Shown one piece after another: positions 17,787 to 30,719 of a stretch of 64,000 bases of DNA. The translations under genes and the position numbers were made by a program. This DNA is from Affinundibacterium amnicola (GTDB lineage Bacteria > Pseudomonadota > Gammaproteobacteria > Burkholderiales > Burkholderiaceae_D): assembly GCF_014284275.1 (NCBI RefSeq), contig NZ_JACOFU010000002.1, positions 418,623-482,622 on the forward strand, read 5' to 3'. Every line of letters begins with the position of its first letter. Position 1 is the first letter of the stretch. Below the pieces are notes generated by a model. That model was not told where the DNA came from. It saw only the letters and a list, made by a program, of their open reading frames with translations, and did no database searches.

Positions 17787-18929
17787 ATGAATTCCCCATC
17801 GCCAGTAATCAACTGGATAGAAAATCAAGAAACACATAGCTTAATCTGGCATTCTGAAAACGGTAGCCCAGCACCCAAGCGAGTACAGATCGCAGACGAC
17901 ACCATGAACGCAGAAAGCGCCTATCGTTTGGCGTGTGAGGGAACCGCTTTGCTCTGGCGTGGTGATTTTCAGAATGCGAAAAACCTATTGCAAGCAATTG
18001 CGAGAAGAATCGATAAAAAACCTACAAAAGCAAAAAAGATTTCGGCACCGGCAACAATTGGCGCACAAATATTTCACTTACATCGACAGGCACAAGCACA
18101 ACGAGCACGTGTATTAGCAATGCTCATTATCCCTGTTAACGCTGATTTCTCTATTCCTTTACGACGAGCACCTGATATCAAGCAAGCTTGTGACGAGGCT
18201 TATGGCAAAGTAGAACAAGCTTTTGCAGTTTCTTTACGCGAATTATTGGGCATCATTGGTGCCCATGAGTGGCGTAAGAATGGCGTGGAAATTCCTGCAT
18301 TGAATGCAAAAATTCATCCTTATTACGGCGTATTTTCCCCAGTACGCGGTGAATACTTAGAATTATTAGCGAAAGCCCCACTACCTTCGACCACATTAGC
18401 CTTCGATATTGGTACTGGCACTGGCGTAATTGCAGCAGTATTGGCTAAGCGTGGCATCCAAAAAATCATCGCCACCGATCAAGATCCGCGCGCTTTAAGC
18501 TGCGCGGCTGACAATCTTCAAAGATTAGCGCTATCGGCACAGGTAGACTTAATCAGGGCGGACTTATTTCCTGAAGGACGTGCGCCGTTAATTGTGTGCA
18601 ATCCCCCTTGGATTCCAGCCCGACCCAATGCGGCAATTGAACATGCAATTTATGACCCAGAGAGTCGTATGCTACGCAGTTTCCTGGCTGGAGTAGCAAA
18701 TCATTTGGAGCCAACAGGAGAAGCATGGTTGATTATGTCTGATCTTGCCGAACACTTAGGCTTACGCAGTACACAAGATTTCTGGACATGGATAGACACC
18801 GGTGGTCTTAGTGTTATCGCTAAAATGGACATTCGTCCACAACATGCAAAAAGTCGCGATACAGACGACCCTTTACATCAAGCACGCAAGGCTGAGGTGA
18901 CGTCACTATGGCGCTTAGGTTTAAAATGA
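17787..18929 (+). CDS. Class I SAM-dependent methyltransferase (HemK/PrmC-like fold)
   Basis: The protein is 380 residues from the ATG at 17787; an in-frame extension from 17694 has no homology-like content and is rejected. The N-terminal half is helical and basic (KKPTKAKKI). The C-terminal half is a Rossmann methyltransferase: motif I AFDIGTGTGVIAAVLAKRG, acidic loop IATDQDPRAL, and the catalytic VCNPPWIPARP. NPPW resembles the NPPY/NPPF motif of enzymes that methylate glutamine amides or exocyclic base amines. HemK-like neighbours PYYGVFSPVRGEY and YDPESRMLRSFL fit a protein or rRNA methyltransferase. The exact substrate is not certain. Confidence 0.88.
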   Translation: MNSPSPVINWIENQETHSLIWHSENGSPAPKRVQIADDTMNAESAYRLACEGTALLWRGDFQNAKNLLQAIARRIDKKPTKAKKISAPATIGAQIFHLHRQAQAQRARVLAMLIIPVNADFSIPLRRAPDIKQACDEAYGKVEQAFAVSLRELLGIIGAHEWRKNGVEIPALNAKIHPYYGVFSPVRGEYLELLAKAPLPSTTLAFDIGTGTGVIAAVLAKRGIQKIIATDQDPRALSCAADNLQRLALSAQVDLIRADLFPEGRAPLIVCNPPWIPARPNAAIEHAIYDPESRMLRSFLAGVANHLEPTGEAWLIMSDLAEHLGLRSTQDFWTWIDTGGLSVIAKMDIRPQHAKSRDTDDPLHQARKAEVTSLWRLGLK

Positions 18930-19062
18930 AAAGCTACATTATCAAAATCATTTAACACCAGCTTGTAATCACTTTGACTCCTGAATTAGTTTGATTTCAT
19001 TGATACCTCTTCCGATCACGAAGAAAGCTATCAATCTATTGCAGGACGGGTCGCAAACAACG

Positions 19063-19094
19063 AAAAAGCCGTCGATTTTGTCGACGGCTTTTTT
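19063..19094. terminator. Bidirectional terminator
   Basis: Stem GCCGTCGA (19068-19075) pairs with TCGACGGC (19081-19088), with A-runs on the left and T-runs on the right. It serves the convergent methyltransferase and M4 protease genes. Confidence 0.88.
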
Positions 19095-19197
19095 GATCTA
19101 AACAATCTGATCCAAAGTCACAGGAGTAAATTGTCGCTATTAGACAGATACAAAATCACATCTGTCTAATTATTACTCGCTATAGACCGTCCACAGA

Positions 19198-22150
<2,953 letters not shown>

Positions 22151-22188
22151 AAAGAAAAACGACCCAATCGAAAATTCGACCGGGTCGT
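22151..22188 (-). terminator. Probable terminator after maeB
   Basis: On the minus strand a hairpin with outer arms ACGACCC and GGGTCGT and an inner TCGAA-type stem is followed by a T-rich tract. It lies about 100 bp after the maeB stop codon. Confidence 0.65.
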
Positions 22189-22289
22189 CAAGATAAAACT
22201 AAATGGATATGCAACTTTTAAATTGGAAAACTTTCTTAACTAAACTACATCAGCCCATCCAGTGTCAATTTCCTGCATGTTAAAACTTT

Positions 22290-24599
22290 TTAGCGCTGCG
22301 CTACCGCATCAACGACACATAAAGCAGTCATATTAACAATACGACGAACTGTTGCTGATGATGTCAAAATATGTACAGGCTTTGCACAACCTAACAAAAT
22401 TGGTCCGATGGCGATGTTATTACCAGCGGCGGTTTTCAATAAGTTATACGCGATGTTTGCCGCGTCAATATTTGGCATCACTAACAGATTTGCATCGCCT
22501 TTCAAGGTCGACCCTGGCATCATTTTTTGGCGATACTCAGAATCTAGCGCGGTGTCGCCATGCATTTCGCCATCGATTTCTAGATCTGGCGCATCGCGTT
22601 GAACGATCGCTAAGGCCGAACGCATTTTCTTGGCTGATTCGCTATTACTAGAACCAAAATTAGAATGCGACAGCAAAGCGGCTTTGGGCTGTATCCCGAA
22701 ACGACGCATTTCTTCTGCCGCCAAAATTGTAATTTCTGCGATTTGCTCTGCCGTTGGATTCTCATTGATATGCGTATCCACCAACACCAGTTGACGATCA
22801 GGTAAAACCAGACCATTCATCGCTGCATACACGTTAACACCAGCGCGCTTGCCCAACACTTGATTAATGTAGAACAGGTGTAAGCTGCCAATCCCAAAGG
22901 TGCCACAAATCATGCCATCGGCATCGCCTTTATGCACCATCATGGAACCAATTAAAGTGTGACGACGGCGCATTTCTAATTTGGCGTATTGCTCAGTGAT
23001 CCCTTGACGGCAAGTCATCTGATGATAGGTCTGCCAGTAATCACGATAGCGCGCATCCATCTCCGGATTAATCGCCTCAAAATCGATGCCCGCGCGCAAA
23101 CGCAAACCAAATTTTTCTATACGTTTTTCAAGAATATGTGGACGTCCCACCAAAATCGGTTTCGCCAATTTTTCATCGACGACCACTTGCACCGCACGCA
23201 AGACACGTTCTTCTTCCCCTTCCGCGAACACGATGCGTTTGCGAGAATCTGGTGCTTTTTTCGCGATTTGGAATAATGGCTTCATGAAGGTACCGCTGTG
23301 GTACACAAATTGTTGCAATTTATCGCTGTAGGCTTGCATGTCTTGAATTGGACGGGCTGCGACACCGCATTCCTCCGCCGCTTTGGCAACCGCAGGCGCA
23401 ATTTTAATCATCAAGCGTGGATCAAACGGCTTAGGAATTAAATACTCTGGGCCGAAAGATAAGTTAGAAATACCATATGCCGAAGCGACGACATCAGATT
23501 GTTCCGCTTGCGCCAAATCAGCAATCGCATGGACGACTGCAATTTCCATCTCACGCGTAATCGTAGTCGCACCGCAATCGAGAGCGCCACGGAAAATGTA
23601 GGGGAAACACAGGACATTATTTACTTGATTGGGAAAGTCAGAGCGACCCGTTGCCATCACAGCATCATCACGCACTGCTTTCACTTCTTCTGGCAAAATT
23701 TCTGGGGTTGGATTCGCGAGTGCAAGAATCAATGGACGTGCCGCCATTACTTTCACCATGTCTTGCTTCAATACGCCACCAGCAGACAAACCTAGGAAAA
23801 TATCCGCATCGGCGATCACTTCTTTCAAACTACGAGCGGATGTTTCTTGCGCGAAGCGTTCTTTGTCAGGATCCATCAACTCGGCGCGTCCTTTATAGAC
23901 GACACCGGCTAAATCGGTGACAAAAATGTTTTCAATCGGGAAACCAAGATCCACGATCAAATCTAAACATGCCAAGGCCGCAGCACCAGCACCAGAGACG
24001 ACTAACTTACATTTTTTCAGATCTTTATTAACGACTTTCAGACCATTTAAGATCGCAGCACCTACAATGATTGCTGTTCCATGTTGATCATCGTGAAACA
24101 CAGGAATTTTCATCTTGTCGCGTAATTTGCGTTCGATATAGAAGCATTCAGGTGCTTTAATATCTTCCAGATTAATGCCGCCAAAAGTTGGCTCTAGCGA
24201 AGCAATGATATCGACCAGTTTGTCTGGATCAGATTCATTGATCTCAATATCAAAGACATCAATCCCAGCAAACTTCTTAAATAGAACGCCCTTACCTTCC
24301 ATCACTGGTTTGGATGCCAATGGACCGATATTCCCAAGTCCCAACACCGCGGTGCCATTAGTAATGACACCCACCAAATTTCCACGCGCTGTGTACTTAA
24401 AAGCCGCAGCTGGATCAGCCACAATTTCTTCGCAGGGAGACGCCACACCAGGTGAATAAGCAAGCGCCAGATCACGTTGATTCGTTAATTGTTTGGTGGG
24501 AGTGACACTGATTTTGCCCGGAGTCGGAAATTCGTGATACTCCAAAGCAGCTTGACGTAATTGTTGACGAAGTAATTCTTTTTGTTCTGGCGAATCCAT
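22290..24599 (-). CDS. maeB: NADP-dependent malic enzyme with C-terminal phosphotransacetylase-like domain
   Basis: Converts malate to pyruvate and CO2 with NADP reduction. The protein is about 769 residues from the ATG at 24599, which has AAGGA 10 bases upstream; a longer in-frame extension to 24716 looks non-coding. The N-terminal malic domain has [16 protein letters not shown] and [18 protein letters not shown]. The nucleotide-binding part has [17 protein letters not shown] and [20 protein letters not shown]. From about residue 430 on lies the PTA_PTB domain ([20 protein letters not shown], later [12 protein letters not shown]), which in MaeB is regulatory rather than catalytic. It sits next to thiL-pgpA-pncC as in related Burkholderiales. 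Confidence 0.96.
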   Translation of the reverse strand: MDSPEQKELLRQQLRQAALEYHEFPTPGKISVTPTKQLTNQRDLALAYSPGVASPCEEIVADPAAAFKYTARGNLVGVITNGTAVLGLGNIGPLASKPVMEGKGVLFKKFAGIDVFDIEINESDPDKLVDIIASLEPTFGGINLEDIKAPECFYIERKLRDKMKIPVFHDDQHGTAIIVGAAILNGLKVVNKDLKKCKLVVSGAGAAALACLDLIVDLGFPIENIFVTDLAGVVYKGRAELMDPDKERFAQETSARSLKEVIADADIFLGLSAGGVLKQDMVKVMAARPLILALANPTPEILPEEVKAVRDDAVMATGRSDFPNQVNNVLCFPYIFRGALDCGATTITREMEIAVVHAIADLAQAEQSDVVASAYGISNLSFGPEYLIPKPFDPRLMIKIAPAVAKAAEECGVAARPIQDMQAYSDKLQQFVYHSGTFMKPLFQIAKKAPDSRKRIVFAEGEEERVLRAVQVVVDEKLAKPILVGRPHILEKRIEKFGLRLRAGIDFEAINPEMDARYRDYWQTYHQMTCRQGITEQYAKLEMRRRHTLIGSMMVHKGDADGMICGTFGIGSLHLFYINQVLGKRAGVNVYAAMNGLVLPDRQLVLVDTHINENPTAEQIAEITILAAEEMRRFGIQPKAALLSHSNFGSSNSESAKKMRSALAIVQRDAPDLEIDGEMHGDTALDSEYRQKMMPGSTLKGDANLLVMPNIDAANIAYNLLKTAAGNNIAIGPILLGCAKPVHILTSSATVRRIVNMTALCVVDAVAQR

Positions 24600-24989
24600 G
24601 CGAGTCAATTCCTTCTTTATGCAAACTGATACAAACAAATAGGGGGTTAATGATTCTAGCAGACAGGCAACATTTGCTTCATACGTATTTATACGAGTTC
24701 TATGACTTTTTTGCATAAGTGATCTGAAAAACAGATGAATAGCCCATCATTCAATAGCTAAACACTATCATTCATCACAAATTCATTTGTTTGGTGCAAT
24801 AAAATTAATTTAAAAACAAATGTATTCACCAACATGACGCATCGCGCATCAATAGAAATATGAAAAATAGCCAACAAATTTGCTTAATGATGTGAATTAC
24901 AGTATTTTTTTGAAACTTAAATAAATTGCCTGAGTAAATATCAGCATTCCCAATGAATGCGATTTAGTATTCAATTTAGGCATCACAAC
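24600..24989. other. Intergenic region between maeB and a small gene
   Basis: Very AT-rich divergent spacer, likely holding the promoters of maeB and of the small gene at 24990. No clear operator, RNA gene or repeat was seen. Confidence 0.5.
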
Positions 24990-25199
24990 ATGTCAAAGCG
25001 AATTCATATGCAAGCTGCGCAGGCAATCAAAAAAGCAAGAAGAAAAACAAGCCAAACAATCAGCCTCAAGTTTGATGAATACGATATGCGACATTCTTCT
25101 GGACACGATACGATCAGTGCACAAGATAGACAAAGAGCTGTCACTCACTACGCCGATACGAGCGGCTTCTCATCAACGCGTTTAAAGTCAGTAAACTAA
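24990..25199 (+). CDS. Small basic hypothetical protein
   Basis: A 69-residue frame from the ATG at 24990; a start at 24957 is also possible. The N-terminal half is basic (AIKKARRKTSQT), the C-terminal half polar. It ends one base before the ATG of the DUF6882-like gene, so the two could be translationally coupled. No family is recognised and the ribosome site is weak. It may be a real small gene or only leader sequence. Confidence 0.4.
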   Translation: MSKRIHMQAAQAIKKARRKTSQTISLKFDEYDMRHSSGHDTISAQDRQRAVTHYADTSGFSSTRLKSVN

Positions 25200-25200
25200 T

Positions 25201-25695
25201 ATGGCCAAACTACATAATCGGGAAGCTAGTCTTGATGCCTTGATTGCCGCCAGTGCAGATGAAGCTCAAATCGCAAATATGCTACACAATTCAACTTGGC
25301 GATTAGGTGAAGAAAAATCTTGGCATTTGGATCAAAATAGCGGACAGCTTTTACTGACTTTTGATGATGGAACTTTTGCTTTAGCGCCAGCGCAAGTGAT
25401 TGGCACTTTTCACCACAAAGACAGCACATTTATGTGGGGCTGGGATCATCCATCCGTATTGCCTGCGTTGAAGCGCAATGCCATCACGGTGAGAGAATTC
25501 GGCAAAAAACAAAAAACCAAAGAACTCACCAAAGGCAATGTTCAATGTAGTGAACATCGAGCCTGGGAACTCACTGCCTTGGCGATGCGTTTGAATCAAG
25601 CCAAAGGTGCTTACAGAATAGAAGTTAAACCAGGCGTCAGCATGTTTTTAAACTTTGGTGAAGTTCAAATCGCCCAAGAAGCCGGATCTCTGTGA
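25201..25695 (+). CDS. DUF6882-like hypothetical protein
   Basis: Cytoplasmic protein of 164 residues with no signal or membrane segment. The centre contains QVIGTFHHKDSTFMWGWDHP followed by a Leu and an NAITVREFGKK stretch. This matches the pattern of the uncharacterised DUF6882-type family (lGS.s...tWlWaW.Np...) as I recall it. Function is unknown. It lies between a small basic gene and thiL, all in the same direction. Confidence 0.65.
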   Translation: MAKLHNREASLDALIAASADEAQIANMLHNSTWRLGEEKSWHLDQNSGQLLLTFDDGTFALAPAQVIGTFHHKDSTFMWGWDHPSVLPALKRNAITVREFGKKQKTKELTKGNVQCSEHRAWELTALAMRLNQAKGAYRIEVKPGVSMFLNFGEVQIAQEAGSL

Positions 25696-25736
25696 CATTT
25701 TCAACCTGATTCGAAAAGCATTCGCTACAATGCGAC

Positions 25737-26705
25737 ATGCTCTCAGAATTTGATCTCATCAAACAATATTTCGTACAAAATTACGCTGCCGATTCTCGTA
25801 TCGCATTGGGAATCGGTGACGACTGTGCGTTAATCAATCCCAGCCCCGGCATGCAGCTCGCGATCTCAAGCGACATGCTGGTATCTGGTCGTCACTTTTT
25901 CCCCGATGCAGATCCATACCATCTTGGTCACAAATGCCTCGCGGTGAATTTGTCTGATCTTGCAGCGATGGGAGCGAAGCCGCTGGCATTCACCTTAGCA
26001 CTGTCACTGCCAGAAGCGAACCCAAATTGGCTTTTACCATTTTCCAAAGGCTTACTCGATCTCGCACAAACGCACCACTGCCGTTTGATAGGTGGAGATA
26101 CCACGAAAGGACCGCTAAATATCTGCATTACCATCTTTGGCGAACTCCCTCCAGGTACTGCATTACGACGTGATGCAGCTCAAGTAGATGACGACATTTG
26201 GGTGTCAGGAACCTTAGGTGATGCACGGCTAGCGCTCGCCGCTTACTGGAAAGAGTTACCACTCTCCCCAGAGGATCATCGCCAAGCCGCAACCCGTATG
26301 CATACACCAACGCCACGCATCGAACTTGGGATTGCCTTGCGAGGAATCGCGCACGCAGCGCTCGACATATCAGATGGTTTAATCGGTGATCTCGGCCATA
26401 TTCTAGAAAGCTCGAAACTAGGCGCCAGTTTATTTATCGATCGTTTGCCTGCCGGACCAGTACTTCGTCAACAATCACTTGAACAGCGCCGTACATTCAC
26501 CTTGGCTGGTGGGGACGATTACGAACTCTGTTTTACCGCGCCAGTACATCAGCGTGAAGCCGTGATTGCAGCAGGCATAGCCAGCAACACAAATGTCACC
26601 CGGATTGGGAAAATTGAAGCCAATCAAGGTCTTCGTCTACTTGACGACAATCATCAAACGATAAAACTCTCGCTCCAAGCTTTTGATCACTTCACTTCAG
26701 CATAG
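25737..26705 (+). CDS. thiL: Thiamine-monophosphate kinase
   Basis: Phosphorylates thiamine monophosphate to thiamine diphosphate, the cofactor of transketolase among others. The 322-residue length is standard. The N-terminal metal and nucleotide site is RIALGIGDDCALI. Further motifs are LAVNLSDLAAMGAKPLAFTL, LIGGDTTKGPLNI, the second half's LDISDGLIGDLGHI and the C-terminal LAGGDDYELCFT. The protein begins LSEFDLIKQYF, as is typical of ThiL. It is followed by pgpA, an order common in proteobacteria. Confidence 0.96.
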   Translation: MLSEFDLIKQYFVQNYAADSRIALGIGDDCALINPSPGMQLAISSDMLVSGRHFFPDADPYHLGHKCLAVNLSDLAAMGAKPLAFTLALSLPEANPNWLLPFSKGLLDLAQTHHCRLIGGDTTKGPLNICITIFGELPPGTALRRDAAQVDDDIWVSGTLGDARLALAAYWKELPLSPEDHRQAATRMHTPTPRIELGIALRGIAHAALDISDGLIGDLGHILESSKLGASLFIDRLPAGPVLRQQSLEQRRTFTLAGGDDYELCFTAPVHQREAVIAAGIASNTNVTRIGKIEANQGLRLLDDNHQTIKLSLQAFDHFTSA

Positions 26706-26757
26706 ACGACTACATTAACTGCCGCATTAACTGCCACTTCAGCCACGACATAAAACT

Positions 26758-27267
26758 ATGGAAAGCAATCCACATCCCATTTTGAAACCAAGTGCTGCAT
26801 TTATGTTGGCACATCCCGCACACTTTTTGTCACAAGGATTTGGCAGTGGCTTGTCGCCCATCATGCCAGGTACCGCAGGAACACTATTCGCTTGGCTGAG
26901 TTTTGCGGTATTGAGTGTACGTTGGCCGCATATTTTCACGCCGATGAACTGGGGAATTATTATTGTCCTAGGCTATTTTCTAGGTGTCTGGGCATGTGAG
27001 GTTACTGGAAAAAATCTTGGTGTCGCTGATCACGGCAGTATGGTGTGGGATGAGATTATCGCCTTCTGGTTAGTTTTGCTTTTTATCACGCCAGCACCTT
27101 TCATCACGCAATTGTGGGCCTTCATTGCATTTCGTTTTTTTGACATGGTCAAGCCACCTCCAATAGGCTATTTTGATCGTCAATTTAAAGGCGGATTTGG
27201 CGTCATGTTTGACGATATCGTTGCGGCTTTTTTTGCGCTGTTGGTATTTGCGCTATGGCGCGCATAA
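26758..27267 (+). CDS. pgpA: Phosphatidylglycerophosphatase A
   Basis: Inner-membrane enzyme that dephosphorylates phosphatidylglycerophosphate to phosphatidylglycerol. The 169-residue protein has HFLSQGFGSGLSPIMPGTAG near residues 21-40, the active-site segment HGSMVWDEIIAFWLVLL, and FIAFRFFDMVKPPPI followed by GGFGVMFDDIVAA. The conserved acidic residues Glu and Asp are present. Three to four membrane helices are visible. It follows thiL by 52 bp. Confidence 0.95.
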   Translation: MESNPHPILKPSAAFMLAHPAHFLSQGFGSGLSPIMPGTAGTLFAWLSFAVLSVRWPHIFTPMNWGIIIVLGYFLGVWACEVTGKNLGVADHGSMVWDEIIAFWLVLLFITPAPFITQLWAFIAFRFFDMVKPPPIGYFDRQFKGGFGVMFDDIVAAFFALLVFALWRA

Positions 27268-27445
27268 GCTATACAGAATATTCGATAAACATCAGGAACA
27301 TGGTGAGCAAACAACATGTTTGCGTCTACGACAAAATCCCACCTTAAATTCCTACACAAAAATCACCGCAACAAAGTATCGAAGTGCTACAGTGTTTCTA
27401 TGAACAACAGATCAAATTTATTGATCGACTCAACAGGAGACCATC

Positions 27446-27931
27446 ATGAATGACATGCTAGACCTCGCAGAAAAAGTTGGCGAAGCACTCAAAGCAAAAA
27501 AACTTCTACTCTCCGTTGCAGAATCGTGCACAGGCGGTGGCGTCAGTTGTGCTTTGACTGAAATCGCTGGTTCCTCGGAATGGTTCGATTGTGGCTTTGT
27601 GCCCTATTCTAATTCTGCAAAATCCGAAATGCTCAACATCCCTGCTTCACTGATCGCCCAACACGGCGCTGTCAGTGAAGAGATCGCGGCGGCAATGGCA
27701 GAAGGTGCATTAGCCAATTCCGAAGCGCATGTTTCCTTATCCACGACAGGCATCGCAGGGCCAGGAGGGGCGGTTCCCGGTAAACCAGTTGGTACAGTAT
27801 GTTTTGGTTGGCGTGTTGGCGGCGTCACCCATACTGAACGAAAAGTATTTAGTGGAGATCGTCATGCCGTACGCGAGCAAACTGTGGCGCATGCACTGAC
27901 TAAGTTGTTACGTTATGTGGATGAAATTTAA
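27446..27931 (+). CDS. pncC: Nicotinamide-nucleotide amidase (CinA C-terminal family)
   Basis: Stand-alone CinA C-terminal domain protein of 161 residues, predicted to deamidate nicotinamide mononucleotide to nicotinate mononucleotide in the pyridine-nucleotide cycle. The catalytic serine lies in SVAESCTGGGVSCALTEIAG. GFVPYSNSAKSEML, STTGIAGPGGAVPGKPVGTV and REQTVAHALTKLL are further family motifs. SD AGGAGA lies upstream of the ATG. A bidirectional terminator separates it from the convergent pyrF. Confidence 0.93.
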   Translation: MNDMLDLAEKVGEALKAKKLLLSVAESCTGGGVSCALTEIAGSSEWFDCGFVPYSNSAKSEMLNIPASLIAQHGAVSEEIAAAMAEGALANSEAHVSLSTTGIAGPGGAVPGKPVGTVCFGWRVGGVTHTERKVFSGDRHAVREQTVAHALTKLLRYVDEI

Positions 27932-27967
27932 TTCTTAAAACACCCTTTGCCATTCCAGTACAGCAAA

Positions 27968-28004
27968 AAAAGGCGCGAAGAATTCTATCTACGCGCCTTT
28001 TGTT
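27968..28004. terminator. Bidirectional terminator between pncC and pyrF
   Basis: Arms AAAAGGCGCG (27968-27977) and CGCGCCTTTT (27992-28001) flank a 14-base loop. Confidence 0.85.
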
Positions 28005-28021
28005 TTTTCTCCGAATGTCAA

Positions 28022-28840
28022 TTAACGAAATTGGTTAATCGCATCCCGCGTTTCCAATGCAACCCGGCGTGCAGCCTGTGCATAGGTTTCATCAACCACA
28101 GGCTTGGCATACAAAATCGCCCTTGACGAATTAATCATCATGCCTGTGCCATTAGCGGTACGGCCAGCACGTACCGTTGACTCTACGTCTCCACCCTGCG
28201 CGCCAACGCCTGGGATCAACAAAGGCATATCACCAATCAAGGCACGCACTTGCGCGATTTCATTCGGAAATGTCGCCCCAACAACCAGCGAACATTGACC
28301 ATTCGTATTCCATTTATCGGCGACCAATTGCGCTACGTGCTGGTACAAGGGCTTACCACCAACATCTAAAAATTGCAGATCAGAGCCGCCTGCATTCGAA
28401 GTACGACACAACACAATCGCACCACGATCTTTCCACTCTAAATACGGCGCAACCGAATCAAAACCCATGTAAGGATTCACCGTCACCGCATCGGCGTCAT
28501 AGCGCTCAAAAGCTTCGCGCGCATACTGCTCAGCAGTAGTGCCAATATCACCGCGCTTGGCGTCCAAGATGATAGGAATATTTGGATAAGTCGTTTTGAT
28601 ATAACGGCAAATTGCTTCCAACTGATCCTCCGCGCGTAAAGCTGCGAAGTAGGCAATCTGCGGTTTGTAGCTACACGCCAAATCTGCAGTGGCATCAACA
28701 ATCGCCTTGCAAAAGGCATAAATCGCATCAGGCTGACCTGTTAACTCAGCCGGAAATTTGTTCACATCAGGGTCTAAACCTACACATAACAAGGAGTTAT
28801 TAGTGGTCCAAGAGTTGGAAAGTTTTTGCAAAAAAGTCAC
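28022..28840 (-). CDS. pyrF: Orotidine 5'-phosphate decarboxylase
   Basis: Last step of UMP synthesis. At 272 residues this is the longer subfamily-2 type common in Burkholderiales and actinobacteria. The active site [18 protein letters not shown] carries Asp93, Lys95 and Asp98. [12 protein letters not shown] near the start and [12 protein letters not shown] near the C-terminus bind the substrate phosphate and orotate. It is convergent with pncC and follows gcdH on the minus strand with a terminator between them. Confidence 0.95.
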   Translation of the reverse strand: MTFLQKLSNSWTTNNSLLCVGLDPDVNKFPAELTGQPDAIYAFCKAIVDATADLACSYKPQIAYFAALRAEDQLEAICRYIKTTYPNIPIILDAKRGDIGTTAEQYAREAFERYDADAVTVNPYMGFDSVAPYLEWKDRGAIVLCRTSNAGGSDLQFLDVGGKPLYQHVAQLVADKWNTNGQCSLVVGATFPNEIAQVRALIGDMPLLIPGVGAQGGDVESTVRAGRTANGTGMMINSSRAILYAKPVVDETYAQAARRVALETRDAINQFR

Positions 28841-28886
28841 GTGAGTTCTCTTTGATTAGAAATGAGTTCGCGAACACGAGCTCAAT

Positions 28887-28928
28887 AAAAAAGGGATAAA
28901 ACCCGTAATCTCAACAGGTTTTTATCCC
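28887..28928 (-). terminator. Terminator after gcdH
   Basis: Arms GGGATAAAACC (28893-28903) and GGTTTTTATCCC (28917-28928) form a hairpin that on the minus strand is followed by a run of six T residues. Confidence 0.8.
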
Positions 28929-28983
28929 TCCATTATAAACCATGGCTTTTTCGTCCTAGGCAAGTTACAAAATCAGCATTGAT

Positions 28984-30159
28984 TTAGAAAGCTGCAATCC
29001 CAGTTTGCGCACGTCCCAAAATCAAAGCATGAATATCGTGCGTACCTTCATAAGTATTCACCACTTCCAAATTCACCAAGTGACGTGCAATACCAAATTC
29101 GTCCGAAATCCCATTGCCGCCCAACATATCACGTGCAGTACGTGCAATATCCAGAGACTTGCCGCAAGAATTACGCTTCATGATCGAAGTGATTTCAACC
29201 GCGGCCGTGCCTTCATCTTTCATACGACCGAGACGCAAGCAGCCTTGCAGCGCTAGCGTAATTTCAGTCTGCATATCCGCAAGCTTTTTCTGCACTAACT
29301 GATTCGCCGCCAAAGGTCGTCCAAACTGAATCCTATCCATCGTGTATTGACGCGCGGTATGCCAGCAAAATTCAGCAGCGCCCAAAGCGCCCCAAGCAAT
29401 ACCGAAACGTGCAGAATTCAAGCAAGTAAATGGCCCTTTCAAACCTTCCACATGCGGCATCAGATTTTCTTCTGGCACGAACACTTCATCCATCACAATT
29501 TCACCAGTCACTGAAGCGCGCAACCCAACCTTGCCATGAATCGCTGGCGCAGACAAACCTTCCCAGCCTTTTTCTAGAATAAAACCACGAATACGACCAT
29601 CATCGGTTTTTGCCCAAACGACAAACACGTCAGCGATCGGACTATTGGTAATCCACATTTTGGCACCGGTCAGCAAATAACCACCATCGACCGTCTTAGC
29701 ACGCGTCACCATGCTACCGGGATCAGAGCCGTGATCTGGCTCAGTCAAACCAAAACAACCGATCCACTCGCCTGTCGCCAACTTAGGTAAATACTTACGC
29801 TTTTGCGCTTCGCTACCAAACTCATTAATCGGCACCATCACCAAGGAAGATTGCACACTCATCATAGAACGATAGCCAGAATCGATACGCTCTACTTCAC
29901 GCGCGACCAAACCATAACAAACATAATTCAAACCTGCACCGCCATATTCAGCGGGAATCATCGAACCAAGTAAACCGAGCTCACCCATTTCACGGAAAAT
30001 CGCAGGATCAGTCCGCTCATTGCGAAAGGCATCCAAAATCCGCGGTGCCAACTTTTCTTCGCAATACACACGCGCAGCCTCTTGTACCATACGCTCGTCG
30101 TCGCTCAATTGGGAACTCAGTAACAGTGGGTCTTCCCATTGAAATGATGCTTTTGCCAT
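28984..30159 (-). CDS. gcdH: Glutaryl-CoA dehydrogenase
   Basis: FAD enzyme of the acyl-CoA dehydrogenase family that oxidises and decarboxylates glutaryl-CoA to crotonyl-CoA in lysine and tryptophan breakdown. The 391-residue length is typical. The catalytic base should be Glu371 in [17 protein letters not shown]. Other features are [36 protein letters not shown], and the glutaryl-specific region [19 protein letters not shown] with [13 protein letters not shown]. No other lysine-degradation gene lies nearby. Confidence 0.95.
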   Translation of the reverse strand: MAKASFQWEDPLLLSSQLSDDERMVQEAARVYCEEKLAPRILDAFRNERTDPAIFREMGELGLLGSMIPAEYGGAGLNYVCYGLVAREVERIDSGYRSMMSVQSSLVMVPINEFGSEAQKRKYLPKLATGEWIGCFGLTEPDHGSDPGSMVTRAKTVDGGYLLTGAKMWITNSPIADVFVVWAKTDDGRIRGFILEKGWEGLSAPAIHGKVGLRASVTGEIVMDEVFVPEENLMPHVEGLKGPFTCLNSARFGIAWGALGAAEFCWHTARQYTMDRIQFGRPLAANQLVQKKLADMQTEITLALQGCLRLGRMKDEGTAAVEITSIMKRNSCGKSLDIARTARDMLGGNGISDEFGIARHLVNLEVVNTYEGTHDIHALILGRAQTGIAAF

Positions 30160-30324
30160 ATTAGTCTCTCAAATTCTTGTGGTTTATCGTAACGTGATTG
30201 CGATCGGAATATTCCAAGGCAACGTCAACTCGTTATTAGAGCAACATGCTAACCTATTTAGCGCAAAGTGGAAATTTTAACTGTATCAATTTATTAACTG
30301 AAATTGACATAAATATGGGAAATT

Positions 30325-30399
30325 TGGTCCCTCCGACAAGAATCGAACTTGTATCCCACGCTTAGGAGGCATGTGCACTATCCATTGTGCTACGGAGAG
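30325..30399 (-). tRNA. tRNA-Arg (anticodon CCT)
   Basis: The minus strand folds into a full cloverleaf: acceptor CTCTCCG with CGGAGGG, D-stem GCAC/GTGC, and anticodon stem CATGC/GCGTG around the loop CTCCTAA (anticodon CCT, reads AGG). The T-arm is ACAAG-TTCGATT-CTTGT, with discriminator A and an encoded CCA. Some stem pairs are G-U. Confidence 0.95.
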
Positions 30400-30719
30400 A
30401 CTTTCGGGCGGCTCGCAAAACCCTTGACTTTACTTATTGGGGCGCAATTCAGCGTTGGTTGTCCTCGCAATACTTGTGTATTGCTGCGGGAACCGCCTCG
30501 CCTTGCGTCCCGATGAAGAACTTTTCAAGCCGTCCTCGTTTCGTTAACGTCAATGTCAAACGAAGCCCACCATCTTACCTGACAGACCAACAACAATCAA
30601 ATGCAATCCAAGCCAAACGATGAAACCAATTACAACTAGCGTACAATAGCGCCTTTCCTCGTTTTAAACGATCCTTAATTACCCGCATCGGCTCTCTTTA
30701 GCTCGGCAGAAGTTTTTTT
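30400..30719. other. Intergenic region between tRNA-Arg and uup
   Basis: Divergent spacer holding the promoters of tRNA-Arg and uup. A possible -10 box TACAAT lies at 30642-30647, but no good -35 box is paired with it. A reading frame at 30387-30623 overlaps the tRNA and is not accepted. Confidence 0.45.

Noticed and set aside
30387-30623. 78-codon frame before uup
   Set aside because: It starts inside the tRNA-Arg gene and shows no protein-like features.
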